The position numbers and the translations under genes were made by a program. DNA of 64,000 bases from JACCTU01 sp963769665. GTDB lineage: Bacteria > Actinomycetota > Thermoleophilia > Gaiellales > Gaiellaceae. Shown one piece after another: positions 1 through 7,770 of the stretch (positions within the stretch are counted from its first letter, which is position 1; the number at the start of each line of letters is the position of its first letter). Location of the stretch: positions 310,001 through 374,000 of the forward strand of contig CAVYMQ010000002.1 of the NCBI GenBank assembly GCA_963769665.1, written 5' to 3'. The notes under the pieces were generated by a model. The model had not been told where the DNA came from. It ran no database searches and saw only the letters and a program-made list of their open reading frames with translations.

Positions 1-155
1 GTGCCTGCGAGCACGCGCAGCAACGTCGTCTTGCCTGCGCCGTTCGGCCCGAGGATCGAGACCCACTCGCCGCGCTCGACTTCGAAGGAGACGCCGTCGA
101 CGATCGTCTTGCCGCCGGCCGACACCGAGACCGAGTCGAACGCGACGGCGCTCAC
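1..155 (-). CDS. btuD: B12-type ABC transporter ATPase (N-terminal 51 residues only)
   Basis: Only the amino end is inside the window; the gene runs off the left edge. The reading frame starts at a GTG at 155 and shows an ABC ATPase start with the Walker A motif GPNGAGKTT about 36 residues in. The GTG overlaps the stop of the permease gene as GTGA, the usual coupling in binding protein-permease-ATPase operons of the FecCD/BtuCD class. It should energise import through the permease. Substrate assignment to cobalamin rests on the riboswitch upstream of the operon, not on this fragment. Confidence 0.85.
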   Translation of the reverse strand, partial: MSAVAFDSVSVSAGGKTIVDGVSFEVERGEWVSILGPNGAGKTTLLRVLAG

Positions 156-1213
156 GCCGAGCTCCTCGTCGTGCGCAGCACGAGCGCGAAGAAGGGCGCG
201 CCGATGAACGCGGTCACGACGCCGATCGGCAGCTCGGCGGGCGAGAGGATCGTGCGCGCGACGACGTCCGCGAGCACGAGGAACGCCGCTCCGACGATCA
301 CGGACAGCGGCAGGATGACGCGGTAGCTCGAGGAGACCACGAGCCGCACGAGGTGGGGGACGACGATGCCGACGAAGCCGATCAGCCCGCTCACGGCGAC
401 TGCTGCGGCGGTGCCGAGCGTCGCGGCCGCGACCAGGAGCAACCGCAGTCGCGTCACGTCGAGCCCGAGTGAGCGCGCCTCCTCGTCGCCGACCGCGAGG
501 ACGTCGAGCGTGCGCCGGTGCAGGAGCAGGACCGCCGCGCTGATCGCGACGTAGGGGAGAACCGTGAGCACGTCGCCCCAGCCGGCCGTGGTCAGCCCGC
601 CGAGCAGCCACGCGTACACCTCGTTCAGCGTGTCCGAGTTCTGTTGCTGCACGAACACTTGCGCGGCCGTCAGGAACGCCGCGACCGTGACGCCGGCGAG
701 GATGAGCGTCGCCGTGGTCCGGCCGCCGCCGACCGAGCGGCCGATCAGGTACGCGGCGACCACAGCGGCGATGCCACCCGCGAACGATGCGAGCGGCAGG
801 ACGAAACCGTCCACGCCGGCAGGCCCGTACGCGATCACGAGCGTCGCGCCGAACCCTGCGCCTGCGGCGACGCCGAGCAGGTACGGGTCTGCGAGCGGGT
901 TCCGGAAGACGCCCTGGTAGGAGGCGCCGGAGAGCGCGAGCATCCCGCCGACGAGCGCGCCGAGCACGACGCGCGGGAAGCGAAGCTCCCAGACGATCGC
1001 CTCCTGTGCAGCGTCGAGCGGGGTCGTGACGCTCAGGAAAGGCACGTGCGCGAGCGCAGAGCGCGCGATCTCGCCGACGCCGATCGGCACCGGCCCGACG
1101 ACCAGGCCCACGAGCACGGCTCCCAGCAGCGTGGCCAGCGCGACGAGCGTCCACGAGACGCCGACGCGCGGTGCGGCGACCGCCGGGAGACCGTGCTCGC
1201 GGGCGGCGCTCAC
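152..1213 (-). CDS. btuC: FecCD/BtuC-type ABC transporter permease
   Basis: A 353-residue polytopic membrane protein of the FecCD family, which forms the dimeric channel for B12 or siderophore uptake. About ten hydrophobic segments are visible, and the family signatures GALVGGMLALSGASYQGVFR and PLADPYLLGVAAGAGFGA are present, as is the C-terminal GFVGIVVPHLVR stretch. The start was taken as the GTG at 1213 because it overlaps the TGA of the binding-protein gene (GTGA); the longer upstream frame lies inside that gene. Second gene of the riboswitch-led operon. Confidence 0.9.
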   Translation of the reverse strand: MSAAREHGLPAVAAPRVGVSWTLVALATLLGAVLVGLVVGPVPIGVGEIARSALAHVPFLSVTTPLDAAQEAIVWELRFPRVVLGALVGGMLALSGASYQGVFRNPLADPYLLGVAAGAGFGATLVIAYGPAGVDGFVLPLASFAGGIAAVVAAYLIGRSVGGGRTTATLILAGVTVAAFLTAAQVFVQQQNSDTLNEVYAWLLGGLTTAGWGDVLTVLPYVAISAAVLLLHRRTLDVLAVGDEEARSLGLDVTRLRLLLVAAATLGTAAAVAVSGLIGFVGIVVPHLVRLVVSSSYRVILPLSVIVGAAFLVLADVVARTILSPAELPIGVVTAFIGAPFFALVLRTTRSSA

Positions 1214-2118
1214 GTCGAGCGTGCCCGCTTCACGTAGGCCGCGACCGTCTGCACGAGGGACGCGACGCGCGGTCCCCAGCGCGACGCGACGTCGTCGTCG
1301 AGCCGCACGACGTTCCGCCCGCGGACCGCGCGGGTCGTGCTCCAACCAGGCCTGGCCGAGACGGTTGCGAGGCTCTGCCCGCAGCACTTCGAGTCGGCGA
1401 GGAAGATCAGGTCGGGGTTCGACGCGACGATGTACTCACCCGACAGCTGCGGGTAGTCGCTCGTACCGCCGGCGCTGTCCGCGATGTTGCGGAGCCCGAA
1501 CATCCGGTAGATCTGGCCGATGAAGGTGCGGGACGTGACCGAGTAGTAGTCGGTCGTCAGCTCGTGGTACACGGTGAGCGTTCGGCCGCGAGGAACGGAT
1601 GCGAGCGCCTTCTTGATTCGCCCGCGCATCGAGCTGACCGTTGCAGCCGCTCCCTTGCGGAAGCCGGTCGCCCGGCCGAGCTGCGTGATCTGTCCGTAGG
1701 CCGCGGTGAGGCTCGCCGCTTCGGGCTGGACGAGCACCGGGATCTTCAGCTTCCCGAGCGCCTCCGTCAGGCCCGAGTCGGTCCGGACGATCACCAGGTC
1801 GGGCCGGTAGCCCGCGATCGCCTCGACGTTCGGCGTGTACCCCGAGAGCTTCGTCCTCGGCGCTCGGGCCGGGTAGTTGGAGAGATCGTCGACGGCGACG
1901 ACCCGGCGGCCGGCGCCGATGGCGAAGAGGGTCTCCGTCGTGGTGGCCGACAGGGAGACGATCCGCCTGGGCTGCTTGCGGATGGTGACCTTCCCCGTGG
2001 GCGTGGAGAGCACGACCGGGAACGGCTTCGGTGTCGCGGCCGTGTCGGCGACAGCACCGGGTGACAGTGCGAGGACGGCTGCCCCTGCCAGGCAGGCGAC
2101 GAGCAGTTTCTTGACCAT
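1210..2118 (-). CDS. btuF: Cobalamin-type ABC transporter substrate-binding protein
   Basis: A 302-residue periplasmic-binding-protein-like protein (BtuF/FhuD class). It begins with a basic, hydrophobic signal sequence (MVKKLLVACLAGAAVLAL). The PRRIVSLSATTTETLFAIGA stretch and the later ADSKCCGQ segment are typical of B12/siderophore binding proteins. There is no lipobox at a normal distance, so it may be released or stay tethered by its signal segment. The ATG at 2118 has GGAGG six bases upstream. That Shine-Dalgarno sequence lies inside the hairpin of the upstream cobalamin riboswitch, so the gene is expected to be shut off by B12. Confidence 0.9.
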   Translation of the reverse strand: MVKKLLVACLAGAAVLALSPGAVADTAATPKPFPVVLSTPTGKVTIRKQPRRIVSLSATTTETLFAIGAGRRVVAVDDLSNYPARAPRTKLSGYTPNVEAIAGYRPDLVIVRTDSGLTEALGKLKIPVLVQPEAASLTAAYGQITQLGRATGFRKGAAATVSSMRGRIKKALASVPRGRTLTVYHELTTDYYSVTSRTFIGQIYRMFGLRNIADSAGGTSDYPQLSGEYIVASNPDLIFLADSKCCGQSLATVSARPGWSTTRAVRGRNVVRLDDDVASRWGPRVASLVQTVAAYVKRARST

Positions 2119-2119
2119 G

Positions 2120-2184
2120 AAAAACCTCCGCGTTGAGCGGAGGAGGTGTGTTGGGCGGCGATCCGCCGAACGTCCCTTCCTCCG
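2120..2184 (-). terminator. Riboswitch expression platform: terminator hairpin with competing antiterminator
   Basis: On the minus strand CCTCCGC (2143-2137) can pair with GCGGAGG (2131-2125), followed at once by five T (2124-2120), one C and the ATG. This is an intrinsic terminator that also buries the GGAGG ribosome site. Upstream, CGGAGGA (2184-2178) is an exact complement of TCCTCCG (2144-2138) and can form the alternative antiterminator stem. The choice between the stems is presumably set by the aptamer. Confidence 0.75.
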
Positions 2185-2194
2185 AGGGCTGTGT

Positions 2195-2315
2195 TCGTCG
2201 GTGTGGCGCAGGCGTCCTGGCTCGTCCCCCGAGGGGGCTTGACAGTTGCGGGACAGCACCGGGCTTGCACCGGATTTCGCTGCGACACACCGGCCGGAGA
2301 TATGTGTCCGGCGCG
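2195..2315 (-). promoter_or_regulatory. Cobalamin (B12) riboswitch aptamer
   Basis: Read on the minus strand, the leader contains the conserved core CCGGTGCAAGCCCGGTGCTG, then TCCCGCAACTGT, and the B12 box AGCCAGGACGCCTGC (2208-2222). These are hallmark elements of the cobalamin riboswitch. It precedes the BtuF-like gene and identifies the ABC importer as a B12 or corrinoid transporter. Confidence 0.93.
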
Positions 2316-2329
2316 CGGAGCCTAGCGCA

Positions 2330-3565
2330 TCAGATCCCCGCGCGCTGGTCGGCGACCCACGACCCGACGAGCCCGCGGTAGTGCTCGACGAAGTGCTCCT
2401 GCTCCTGCACCGGGAACGTCGAGCGGACGGTCTGCACGAGCAGCTCGTCGAACGAGGGGCCCTCGAAGTACTCGATCGTCAGCTCGTCGAGGTGACCGAG
2501 CGACTCCGAGACGAACTCCTCGTAACGCCCGGTCTCGAAGTACTCGTCCGCGAGTCGCCGGTACTCACGCAGCTTCTCGTCGTAGGAGAGGTCCTGACGG
2601 TCGCCGACCGCGAAGTACTCACGCGTGTCGAGATCGACGCGCATCGGCCGACCGGTGACGACACAGAACGCGGACCAGCGCAAGAGCGCGCGCATCGCCC
2701 ACGGGAAGTAGTAGTGCAGCGACGTGATCGCGACGTCGGGCGAGGCGTTCGCGTAGTCGATCGGCGAGGCCTCGCCGTCCTTGACGATCGTCTCGCACGA
2801 GTTGAACTCCCACCGGAAGAACGCGTTCACGAGCCGCGACACCGTCACGACCTCCCAGCCGAGGTCCGGCGAGAGGAACGCGTGCTCGACCTGGTACCGG
2901 TCGTGCATCGGACGGTCCGGCTCGAAGCGCATGACCATCGTCTCGGCACCGATCGAGAGCGAGCGCGCGAAGACGTCGAAGTCCTCGAGCGCTCCCTGCA
3001 CGTGCATCATCCGCTCACCCGACTCGTCGTAGTGCTTGCGGAGCTCCTCCGGCGAGGCGACGCGCGAGACGCCGATCCACTGACCGCCGTCGAACGGCTT
3101 CATGAAGAGCGGGTAGCCGACCTCCGTCCCGATCTCGGTCAACTCGAAGGGCAGGTTGTAGCGCTCGGCGGTTTCGACGAAGCGTGGGTTGTCGGGCGGG
3201 ACCTTGTGCGGGATCAGCCACGTCTCCGGAACCTTCAGCCCGAGCCGCATCATCGCGCAGTAGGCGGAGTGCTTTTCCATCGACTGGAACGTGAACGGGT
3301 TGTTCAGCAGGTAGACGTCGTCCATCAGCGCGACCTTCTTCAGCCACGCGCGCGGGAGGTCGTACCACCAGGCGAGCCGGTCGATCACGAGCGAGTAGCG
3401 CGGCCGCGAGCGGAGGTCGAACGGCTCGTTGACGATCCGCTCGGTCGTGAGCTCGTGGGCCTCGCCTCGCCAGCGGATCGGCCCAAGCTTCGTGACGAGC
3501 GACTCGAAGGCGGAAGGCCAGTCGTCCTCGGTCCCGAGCAGCAGCCCGATCAGGTGCGACGGCAT
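2330..3565 (-). CDS. ATP-grasp superfamily protein
   Basis: A 411-residue soluble protein with an ATP-grasp layout: a lid/lysine strand GYPLFMKPFDGGQWIGVSRV near residue 165 and an acidic carboxy segment (CETIVKDGEASPIDYANAS) that would hold the metal ions. The family ligates a carboxylate to an amine through an acyl phosphate; the substrate here is unknown. The ATG at 3565 shares one base with the stop of the esterase gene before it (TGATG), so the genes are translationally coupled. It is the last gene of a four-gene operon with two esterases and a GNAT protein, a context that hints at making or recycling a small peptide-like or ester compound. Confidence 0.75.
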   Translation of the reverse strand: MPSHLIGLLLGTEDDWPSAFESLVTKLGPIRWRGEAHELTTERIVNEPFDLRSRPRYSLVIDRLAWWYDLPRAWLKKVALMDDVYLLNNPFTFQSMEKHSAYCAMMRLGLKVPETWLIPHKVPPDNPRFVETAERYNLPFELTEIGTEVGYPLFMKPFDGGQWIGVSRVASPEELRKHYDESGERMMHVQGALEDFDVFARSLSIGAETMVMRFEPDRPMHDRYQVEHAFLSPDLGWEVVTVSRLVNAFFRWEFNSCETIVKDGEASPIDYANASPDVAITSLHYYFPWAMRALLRWSAFCVVTGRPMRVDLDTREYFAVGDRQDLSYDEKLREYRRLADEYFETGRYEEFVSESLGHLDELTIEYFEGPSFDELLVQTVRSTFPVQEQEHFVEHYRGLVGSWVADQRAGI

Positions 3566-4287
3566 CAGACGAACCTCGGCAGGTGGTGCGCGAGCTGCTC
3601 GCGCCAGGACGGCCAGTCGTGCGGGTACTCGTTCCCCCAGACGTCGACCTCGCAGCGGATGCCTTGCTCGCCGAGCAGCGCGCCGAAGCGCTGCGTGCTC
3701 TCGAGGGCGCCCGTCGTGTCCTCCCACTGACCGCTCCCGCAGACGAGGACGAGCGACACGCGTCCGCGCAGCCAGTCCAGGTGCTCGCCGTTCAAGTGGG
3801 CAACGTAGTCGCCGGGGTTGTTGAAGTAGACGCTGTCACCGCGCTCGCCCCAGCCTACGACGGAGACGTCGTATACGCCGCTCTGGCAGATCGCGAGCGG
3901 GAACACGTCGGCCCGCTTGAGCGCGAAGTTGGCCGCGTGGTAGGCCCCGAAGCTCACGCCCGTCGCGACGAGCTCGCCCGCGCCACCCGAGTCCGCCGCG
4001 ATCCAGGGCACCACATGGTCCAGGATCCACGATTCGTAGAACCCGTGCCGCCGGGCTCGCTCCTCGAGCGGAAGGTGCTGCGCCTGCCAGCTCTGCGAAT
4101 CGTAGGAGTCGACGCAGTAGAGCTTCACACGGCCGGCGTCGATCAGCAGGGCGATCGCCTCGACCATTCCTCGTTCCTCGTACTGCCACGCCTGCCCCTG
4201 CTCGGACGGGAACGCGAGCACTGGCCGACCCCAGTGCCCGTACGCGAGCACCGTCCCGCCTTCGATCGAGACTTCGCGCCTGTTCAT
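3565..4287 (-). CDS. Esterase D-like alpha/beta hydrolase
   Basis: A 240-residue putative esterase. The nucleophile elbow is GVSFG near residue 116 and a late histidine lies in GNEYPHDWPSWREQL, the usual place for the catalytic His of the enterochelin esterase/esterase D group. No signal peptide is seen, so it is probably cytoplasmic. The ATG at 4287 overlaps the stop of the preceding hydrolase gene (ATGA) and its own stop overlaps the ATP-grasp start, so it is fully embedded in the operon. Natural substrate unknown. Confidence 0.8.
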   Translation of the reverse strand: MNRREVSIEGGTVLAYGHWGRPVLAFPSEQGQAWQYEERGMVEAIALLIDAGRVKLYCVDSYDSQSWQAQHLPLEERARRHGFYESWILDHVVPWIAADSGGAGELVATGVSFGAYHAANFALKRADVFPLAICQSGVYDVSVVGWGERGDSVYFNNPGDYVAHLNGEHLDWLRGRVSLVLVCGSGQWEDTTGALESTQRFGALLGEQGIRCEVDVWGNEYPHDWPSWREQLAHHLPRFV

Positions 4288-5333
4288 CCCCAGAGCCGCT
4301 CCAGGAGCGAGACGAGGTGCGGGTGGAAGGTGTCCCGCCACGAGACCCAGTTGTGCAGGTCGGGATGCTCGTGCAGCCGCACGTCGTAGCGTTGCCGCAC
4401 GAGCGCGTCACGGAGTGCGCGGTTGTTCGCGACGTTCTCCTCGGTGCGGCCGCAGGTCATCACGATCGGGATCGGCGCGGGGGAGGCGTCCGCACGAAGC
4501 ACGCCGCCGGCAAAGCGCGAGATCCGCTCGAACCGTGGGAAGCCCGTCTCCTGTTGGTCGGTCGTCCGGCGGAAGTAGCTGCCGGATTGCAGAAAGAGCC
4601 CGCCGAAGAGGTGGCGGTGGACGCGGTGCGCGTGAAAGGCGGCAAGCGCGCCGAGGCTCGCGCCCATCCCGACGCGGGCTCCCGACAGGTCGGGGGTGGG
4701 GGCGAGCTCGCGAAGCGCCGGGACGACCTCGGAGGCGAGCGCGTTCGCGTAGCGGGTCGATGCGGAGTACGTCTCGTTCCGGTCGCCCGGCGGCGCGAGC
4801 AGCGCGGCGCGGAACGGCTTCAGCTCGAGCTCGGCGACCGCCGAGTCGAACATGCGGAGCAGCGACGAGTGCTGCACGTACTCGGGCCCGTCGTGGACGA
4901 CGAGCAGCGGCAGCAGCGCGTCGGCCTCGACGCCGTTCGCCGACCAGACGAACCCGCCGACGTCGGCCCGCAGAAGCCGCGACCGGATCGAGAGAGGCTC
5001 GATCGTCCCGCCGGGAGCCTCGTCGTCGTCGAGCCAGACGGGCCGCTCGTAGCCGTCGAGCTCGAGCACCGAGCGTTCGCCGAACGGCGCGCTCGCGCGC
5101 AGCGGGTTCTCGGGGTCGGCGACGGTCTCGGTCGTCCCGTCCGCGCGTTCCAGCTCGAGCTCGTATTCGAGCCGTGCGAGCCCGTCCGGCCGCGGGACGC
5201 GCAGCTCCCACGTCCGCGTTCGGCCGCGCTTGCTGAACTCGAGCGGCGCCGCGCGCTTGAAGGCCTCGGTTCGCAAACGCACCGCCTTCACGTCGGCGGA
5301 TGGTGCGCGGTACGTGAGCATGACCTCGCTCAC
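4284..5333 (-). CDS. Enterochelin esterase-like alpha/beta hydrolase
   Basis: A 349-residue protein. The first third resembles the beta-sandwich (CBM48/Fes N-terminal type) domain, with VMLTYRAPSADVKAVRLRTE at the start. The rest is a Fes-like hydrolase with the nucleophile motif GMGASLG and a late histidine in HPDLHNWVSWRD, like the Fes GGHD-type region. The GTG at 5333 was chosen because it overlaps the stop of the GNAT gene (GTGA); an internal ATG at 5321 is the alternative. It is paired with a second hydrolase directly downstream, so the operon carries two different esterase folds. Siderophore hydrolysis is possible but not shown. Confidence 0.78.
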   Translation of the reverse strand: MSEVMLTYRAPSADVKAVRLRTEAFKRAAPLEFSKRGRTRTWELRVPRPDGLARLEYELELERADGTTETVADPENPLRASAPFGERSVLELDGYERPVWLDDDEAPGGTIEPLSIRSRLLRADVGGFVWSANGVEADALLPLLVVHDGPEYVQHSSLLRMFDSAVAELELKPFRAALLAPPGDRNETYSASTRYANALASEVVPALRELAPTPDLSGARVGMGASLGALAAFHAHRVHRHLFGGLFLQSGSYFRRTTDQQETGFPRFERISRFAGGVLRADASPAPIPIVMTCGRTEENVANNRALRDALVRQRYDVRLHEHPDLHNWVSWRDTFHPHLVSLLERLWG

Positions 5334-6235
5334 GCAGGTCGCTTCACCCACTCGGTCGCGACCGTGTACGGCGCGAACCCGAGCTCGTCGTTGATCGCGA
5401 GCATGCCCGCGTTCTCGGAGTCGTTCTCCGTCATGACGCGGGAGATGCCCGCCTCGGCGCAACGCCGAACGACCTCCAGCTTCGCGAGCCGCGCGAGCCC
5501 GCGGCGCCGGTAGGCGCGCGCGGTTCCCGTGAGGTCGTGATCCGCGAGCCCGTGCGCGCGGTTCGCGTTGACCCAGGAGAGCGCGGCCGGCCGGTCGTCG
5601 ATGAGGACGACCACGCTGAGCTCGCGGTCGAGGTCGGGGCTGCCGATCGTCTCCGAGAGCCACTCGTCGAGCGAGACGTTCGTCTCCGGGGCGTCGGCCG
5701 GCATGTCCGCGGCCGCCTCGGTGTAGAGCGCGTGCACCTCAGGCAGGCGGTCGAGGAGGTCGGCCAGCGGGACGATCCGGACGCCGTCGGGCAGCGTCGC
5801 CAGGCGCGACGTGTCGACGAGGCGCGGGTCGAGCGCGGAAAGGCGGTCGCTCCGGCCCGGCGCGAACCCGCGCCGCTCGAGAAACGGCGCGCTCTCGGCC
5901 TCCGCCCAGCAGCGGAGCTCTCGTGCGCCGCGCGAGGTCAGATGCTCGGCTGCGCGCTCGAACAGCGCCGAGCCAAGCCCGCGCCGCCGGTGGTCCGGGT
6001 GGACGATCGCCCAGAGGCCGCCGACGTCCTCGGCTTCGATGGCCCAGTCGAACTCGGCCTCGCCCCACCCGACGATCCGGCCGGCGTCCTCCGCGACCCA
6101 GTACTCAAGGTGCGCGCGCGGAGGAACCGCACGGCGGCGGTGTCGCGTCCCTTCGGCGGTCGAGAACCACGGGCTGTGCTGGGCGATCAGGTCCGACGCG
6201 GGTTCCGCATCAGCGTCCTCGAAGTCCCTGATCAC
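5330..6235 (-). CDS. Tandem GNAT-domain acetyltransferase
   Basis: A 301-residue protein with two GNAT folds in a row. The first carries the acetyl-CoA loop HPDHRRRGLGSALF around residues 80-95; the second carries TGTARAYRRRGLARLAKLEV near residue 250. This double layout resembles mycothiol synthase (MshD) and related actinobacterial enzymes, but identity with MshD is not established. The GTG at 6235 is the first start after the divergent CinA-like gene. It is the first gene of the GNAT-esterase-esterase-ATP-grasp operon. Confidence 0.75.
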   Translation of the reverse strand: MIRDFEDADAEPASDLIAQHSPWFSTAEGTRHRRRAVPPRAHLEYWVAEDAGRIVGWGEAEFDWAIEAEDVGGLWAIVHPDHRRRGLGSALFERAAEHLTSRGARELRCWAEAESAPFLERRGFAPGRSDRLSALDPRLVDTSRLATLPDGVRIVPLADLLDRLPEVHALYTEAAADMPADAPETNVSLDEWLSETIGSPDLDRELSVVVLIDDRPAALSWVNANRAHGLADHDLTGTARAYRRRGLARLAKLEVVRRCAEAGISRVMTENDSENAGMLAINDELGFAPYTVATEWVKRPA

Positions 6236-6258
6236 GGCGCGAGCATAGGCTTCGACGC

Positions 6259-6960
6259 GTGGCGACGGCCGCGATCCTAACGATCGGCAACGAGATCGTC
6301 TCCGGCGACGTCGCAAACACGAACGCGACCTGGCTGGCGAAGCGGCTCGAGCAGCTCGGCGTCCGCGTGCGCTCGATCTCCGCCCTGCCCGACGAGATCG
6401 ACGAGGTCGCCCGCTTCGTGCGCGAGCAGGCGCCCGCCTTCGACTTCGTGCTCGTCACGGGCGGGCTCGGCGGCACGCCGGACGACTTGACTCGCGAGGC
6501 GATCGCCGCCGCGTTCGGCGTCGAGCAGCGGGAAGTCCCGGAGGTGGCCGCCGACCTGCGTGCGCGCTTCACGCGCGACCCGGAGTACGCGGCGCGCTGG
6601 GCGCTTCTGCCCGAAGGGAGCCGGCCGCTCGCGAACCCGCGCGGCGGCGCGCCCGGCTTCGCGATCGAGAATGTCTACGTCTTGCCGGGCCTTCCTTCGG
6701 AGATGGAGGCGATGTTCGACGAGCTCGCCGACGAGCTCCGTCGCGGCGAGCCGATTGGCTCGTGGCGTCGCACGTACCGCACGCGCGAGAGTGAGATCGC
6801 GGGTCTGCTCGCGGAGGCGACCGAGCGCTGGCCGGACGTCCTCGTCGGCTCGTACCCGCGGTTCGATCCGGGCGGGCCGGAGGTCGACGTGGTCCTCAAG
6901 TCGAGCGACGAGCGGGCGCTCGGCGACGCTGCGTCGTTCGTGGAGCAGCGACTAGGTTGA
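6259..6960 (+). CDS. CinA-like molybdopterin-binding (MoaB/MogA fold) protein
   Basis: A 233-residue protein beginning ILTIGNEIVSGDVANTNATW, the signature of the CinA N-terminal domain. LVTGGLGGTPDDLTREAIA and YVLPGLPSEMEAMFDEL are further family motifs. Full CinA is about 400 residues and ends in an NMN amidohydrolase domain; that domain is absent here, so this is the short single-domain form. GTG start at 6259; the stop region overlaps the end of the convergent cupin gene by nine bases. Confidence 0.85.
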   Translation: MATAAILTIGNEIVSGDVANTNATWLAKRLEQLGVRVRSISALPDEIDEVARFVREQAPAFDFVLVTGGLGGTPDDLTREAIAAAFGVEQREVPEVAADLRARFTRDPEYAARWALLPEGSRPLANPRGGAPGFAIENVYVLPGLPSEMEAMFDELADELRRGEPIGSWRRTYRTRESEIAGLLAEATERWPDVLVGSYPRFDPGGPEVDVVLKSSDERALGDAASFVEQRLG

Positions 6961-7359
6961 CGCGCTGAACTCGCCGCTGCTCATCGCCTGGCGCTTCGCC
7001 AGGTCTTCGGCGTTCACGAGCTGCCCGTCGCGGCCGACGTAGCCGTTTTTGCCGCCGATGATCAGCAGCACGAGGTCGTCGTCGCCGACGTTCGAGACGA
7101 TCCGCGGCGTCGTTGCCTCGACATGCGCCAGGCCGCCGGGGCCGAGCTCGCGGACGTCGCCGTCGACGTCGAAGCGGGCTGTCCCGCTGTGCACGAAGTA
7201 GAGCTCGTCCTGCTCGTCGTGGTAGTGGAGAACGCCCTCCGCGCCCGGCGGGTAGACGATCGCGTTCACCCCGAATGCGGTTACGCCGAGGCCCTGCCGA
7301 ACCTTGCGGAAGCCGTAGTTGTCGCCGAGCTCGTCGATCGTCCCAAAGCTGTGCGCCAT
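6952..7359 (-). CDS. Cupin-domain protein
   Basis: A 135-residue single-domain cupin. The metal-site motif is visible as YPPGAEGVLHYHDEQDELYF followed by the second cupin motif GPGGLAHVEATTPRIVSN. A histidine pair and a glutamate are therefore kept for metal binding. The function within the very broad cupin superfamily cannot be read. It follows a second cupin gene with an ATGA overlap, so the two are made together and may form a heteromer or act on related substrates. Confidence 0.8.
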   Translation of the reverse strand: MAHSFGTIDELGDNYGFRKVRQGLGVTAFGVNAIVYPPGAEGVLHYHDEQDELYFVHSGTARFDVDGDVRELGPGGLAHVEATTPRIVSNVGDDDLVLLIIGGKNGYVGRDGQLVNAEDLAKRQAMSSGEFSAST

Positions 7360-7742
7360 CAGTGAGCCTCCTCGGCCGCGTCTGCCTCGGCCTTCGTGTG
7401 GTGGACGGTTCCCGGCGCGTGCTCGGGCGGTGCGTACACCGTCCAGAGCCTGAGCGGGCCGGAGCCGCGGTTGATGAAGTTGTGGCGCGTGCCGGCGGGG
7501 ACGAGCACGAGCTGTCCAGCGCGCACGGGGAACGACTCCCCCTCGAGCACCGCCTCCGCCTCGCCGTCCTCGAAGACGAGCGTCTGGTCGATCCCCTCGT
7601 GCACCTCCTCGCCGATCTCCTCGCCGGACGGGATCGTCATCAGCACGATCTGGCTGTGCTCGGCCGTCCGCACCTCCCGGCGGAAGTCGTCGTTCTCGCG
7701 CGCGAGCGCCTCGATGTCGAGTGCAGAATCGCCGTCGGCCAT
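7359..7742 (-). CDS. Cupin-domain protein
   Basis: A 127-residue cupin with motif 1 PSGEEIGEEVHEGIDQTLVF and motif 2 VRAGQLVLVPAGTRHNFINR. It resembles the small cupins often found next to sugar or stress genes. The ATG at 7742 gives MADGDSALDIEAL; a longer frame with an upstream GTG-type start lacks conservation cues. First gene of the two-cupin operon and divergent from pcrA, with 28 bases between the start codons. Confidence 0.8.
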   Translation of the reverse strand: MADGDSALDIEALARENDDFRREVRTAEHSQIVLMTIPSGEEIGEEVHEGIDQTLVFEDGEAEAVLEGESFPVRAGQLVLVPAGTRHNFINRGSGPLRLWTVYAPPEHAPGTVHHTKAEADAAEEAH

Positions 7743-7770
7743 CGCCGTCCTCCTCGCTAGCATCGCCGGA

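Noticed and set aside
2246..3730. 494-codon plus-strand frame opposite the ATP-grasp gene
   Set aside because: Shadow of the real minus-strand gene; composition Arg/Val/Asp-rich with no family features, and it crosses the riboswitch.
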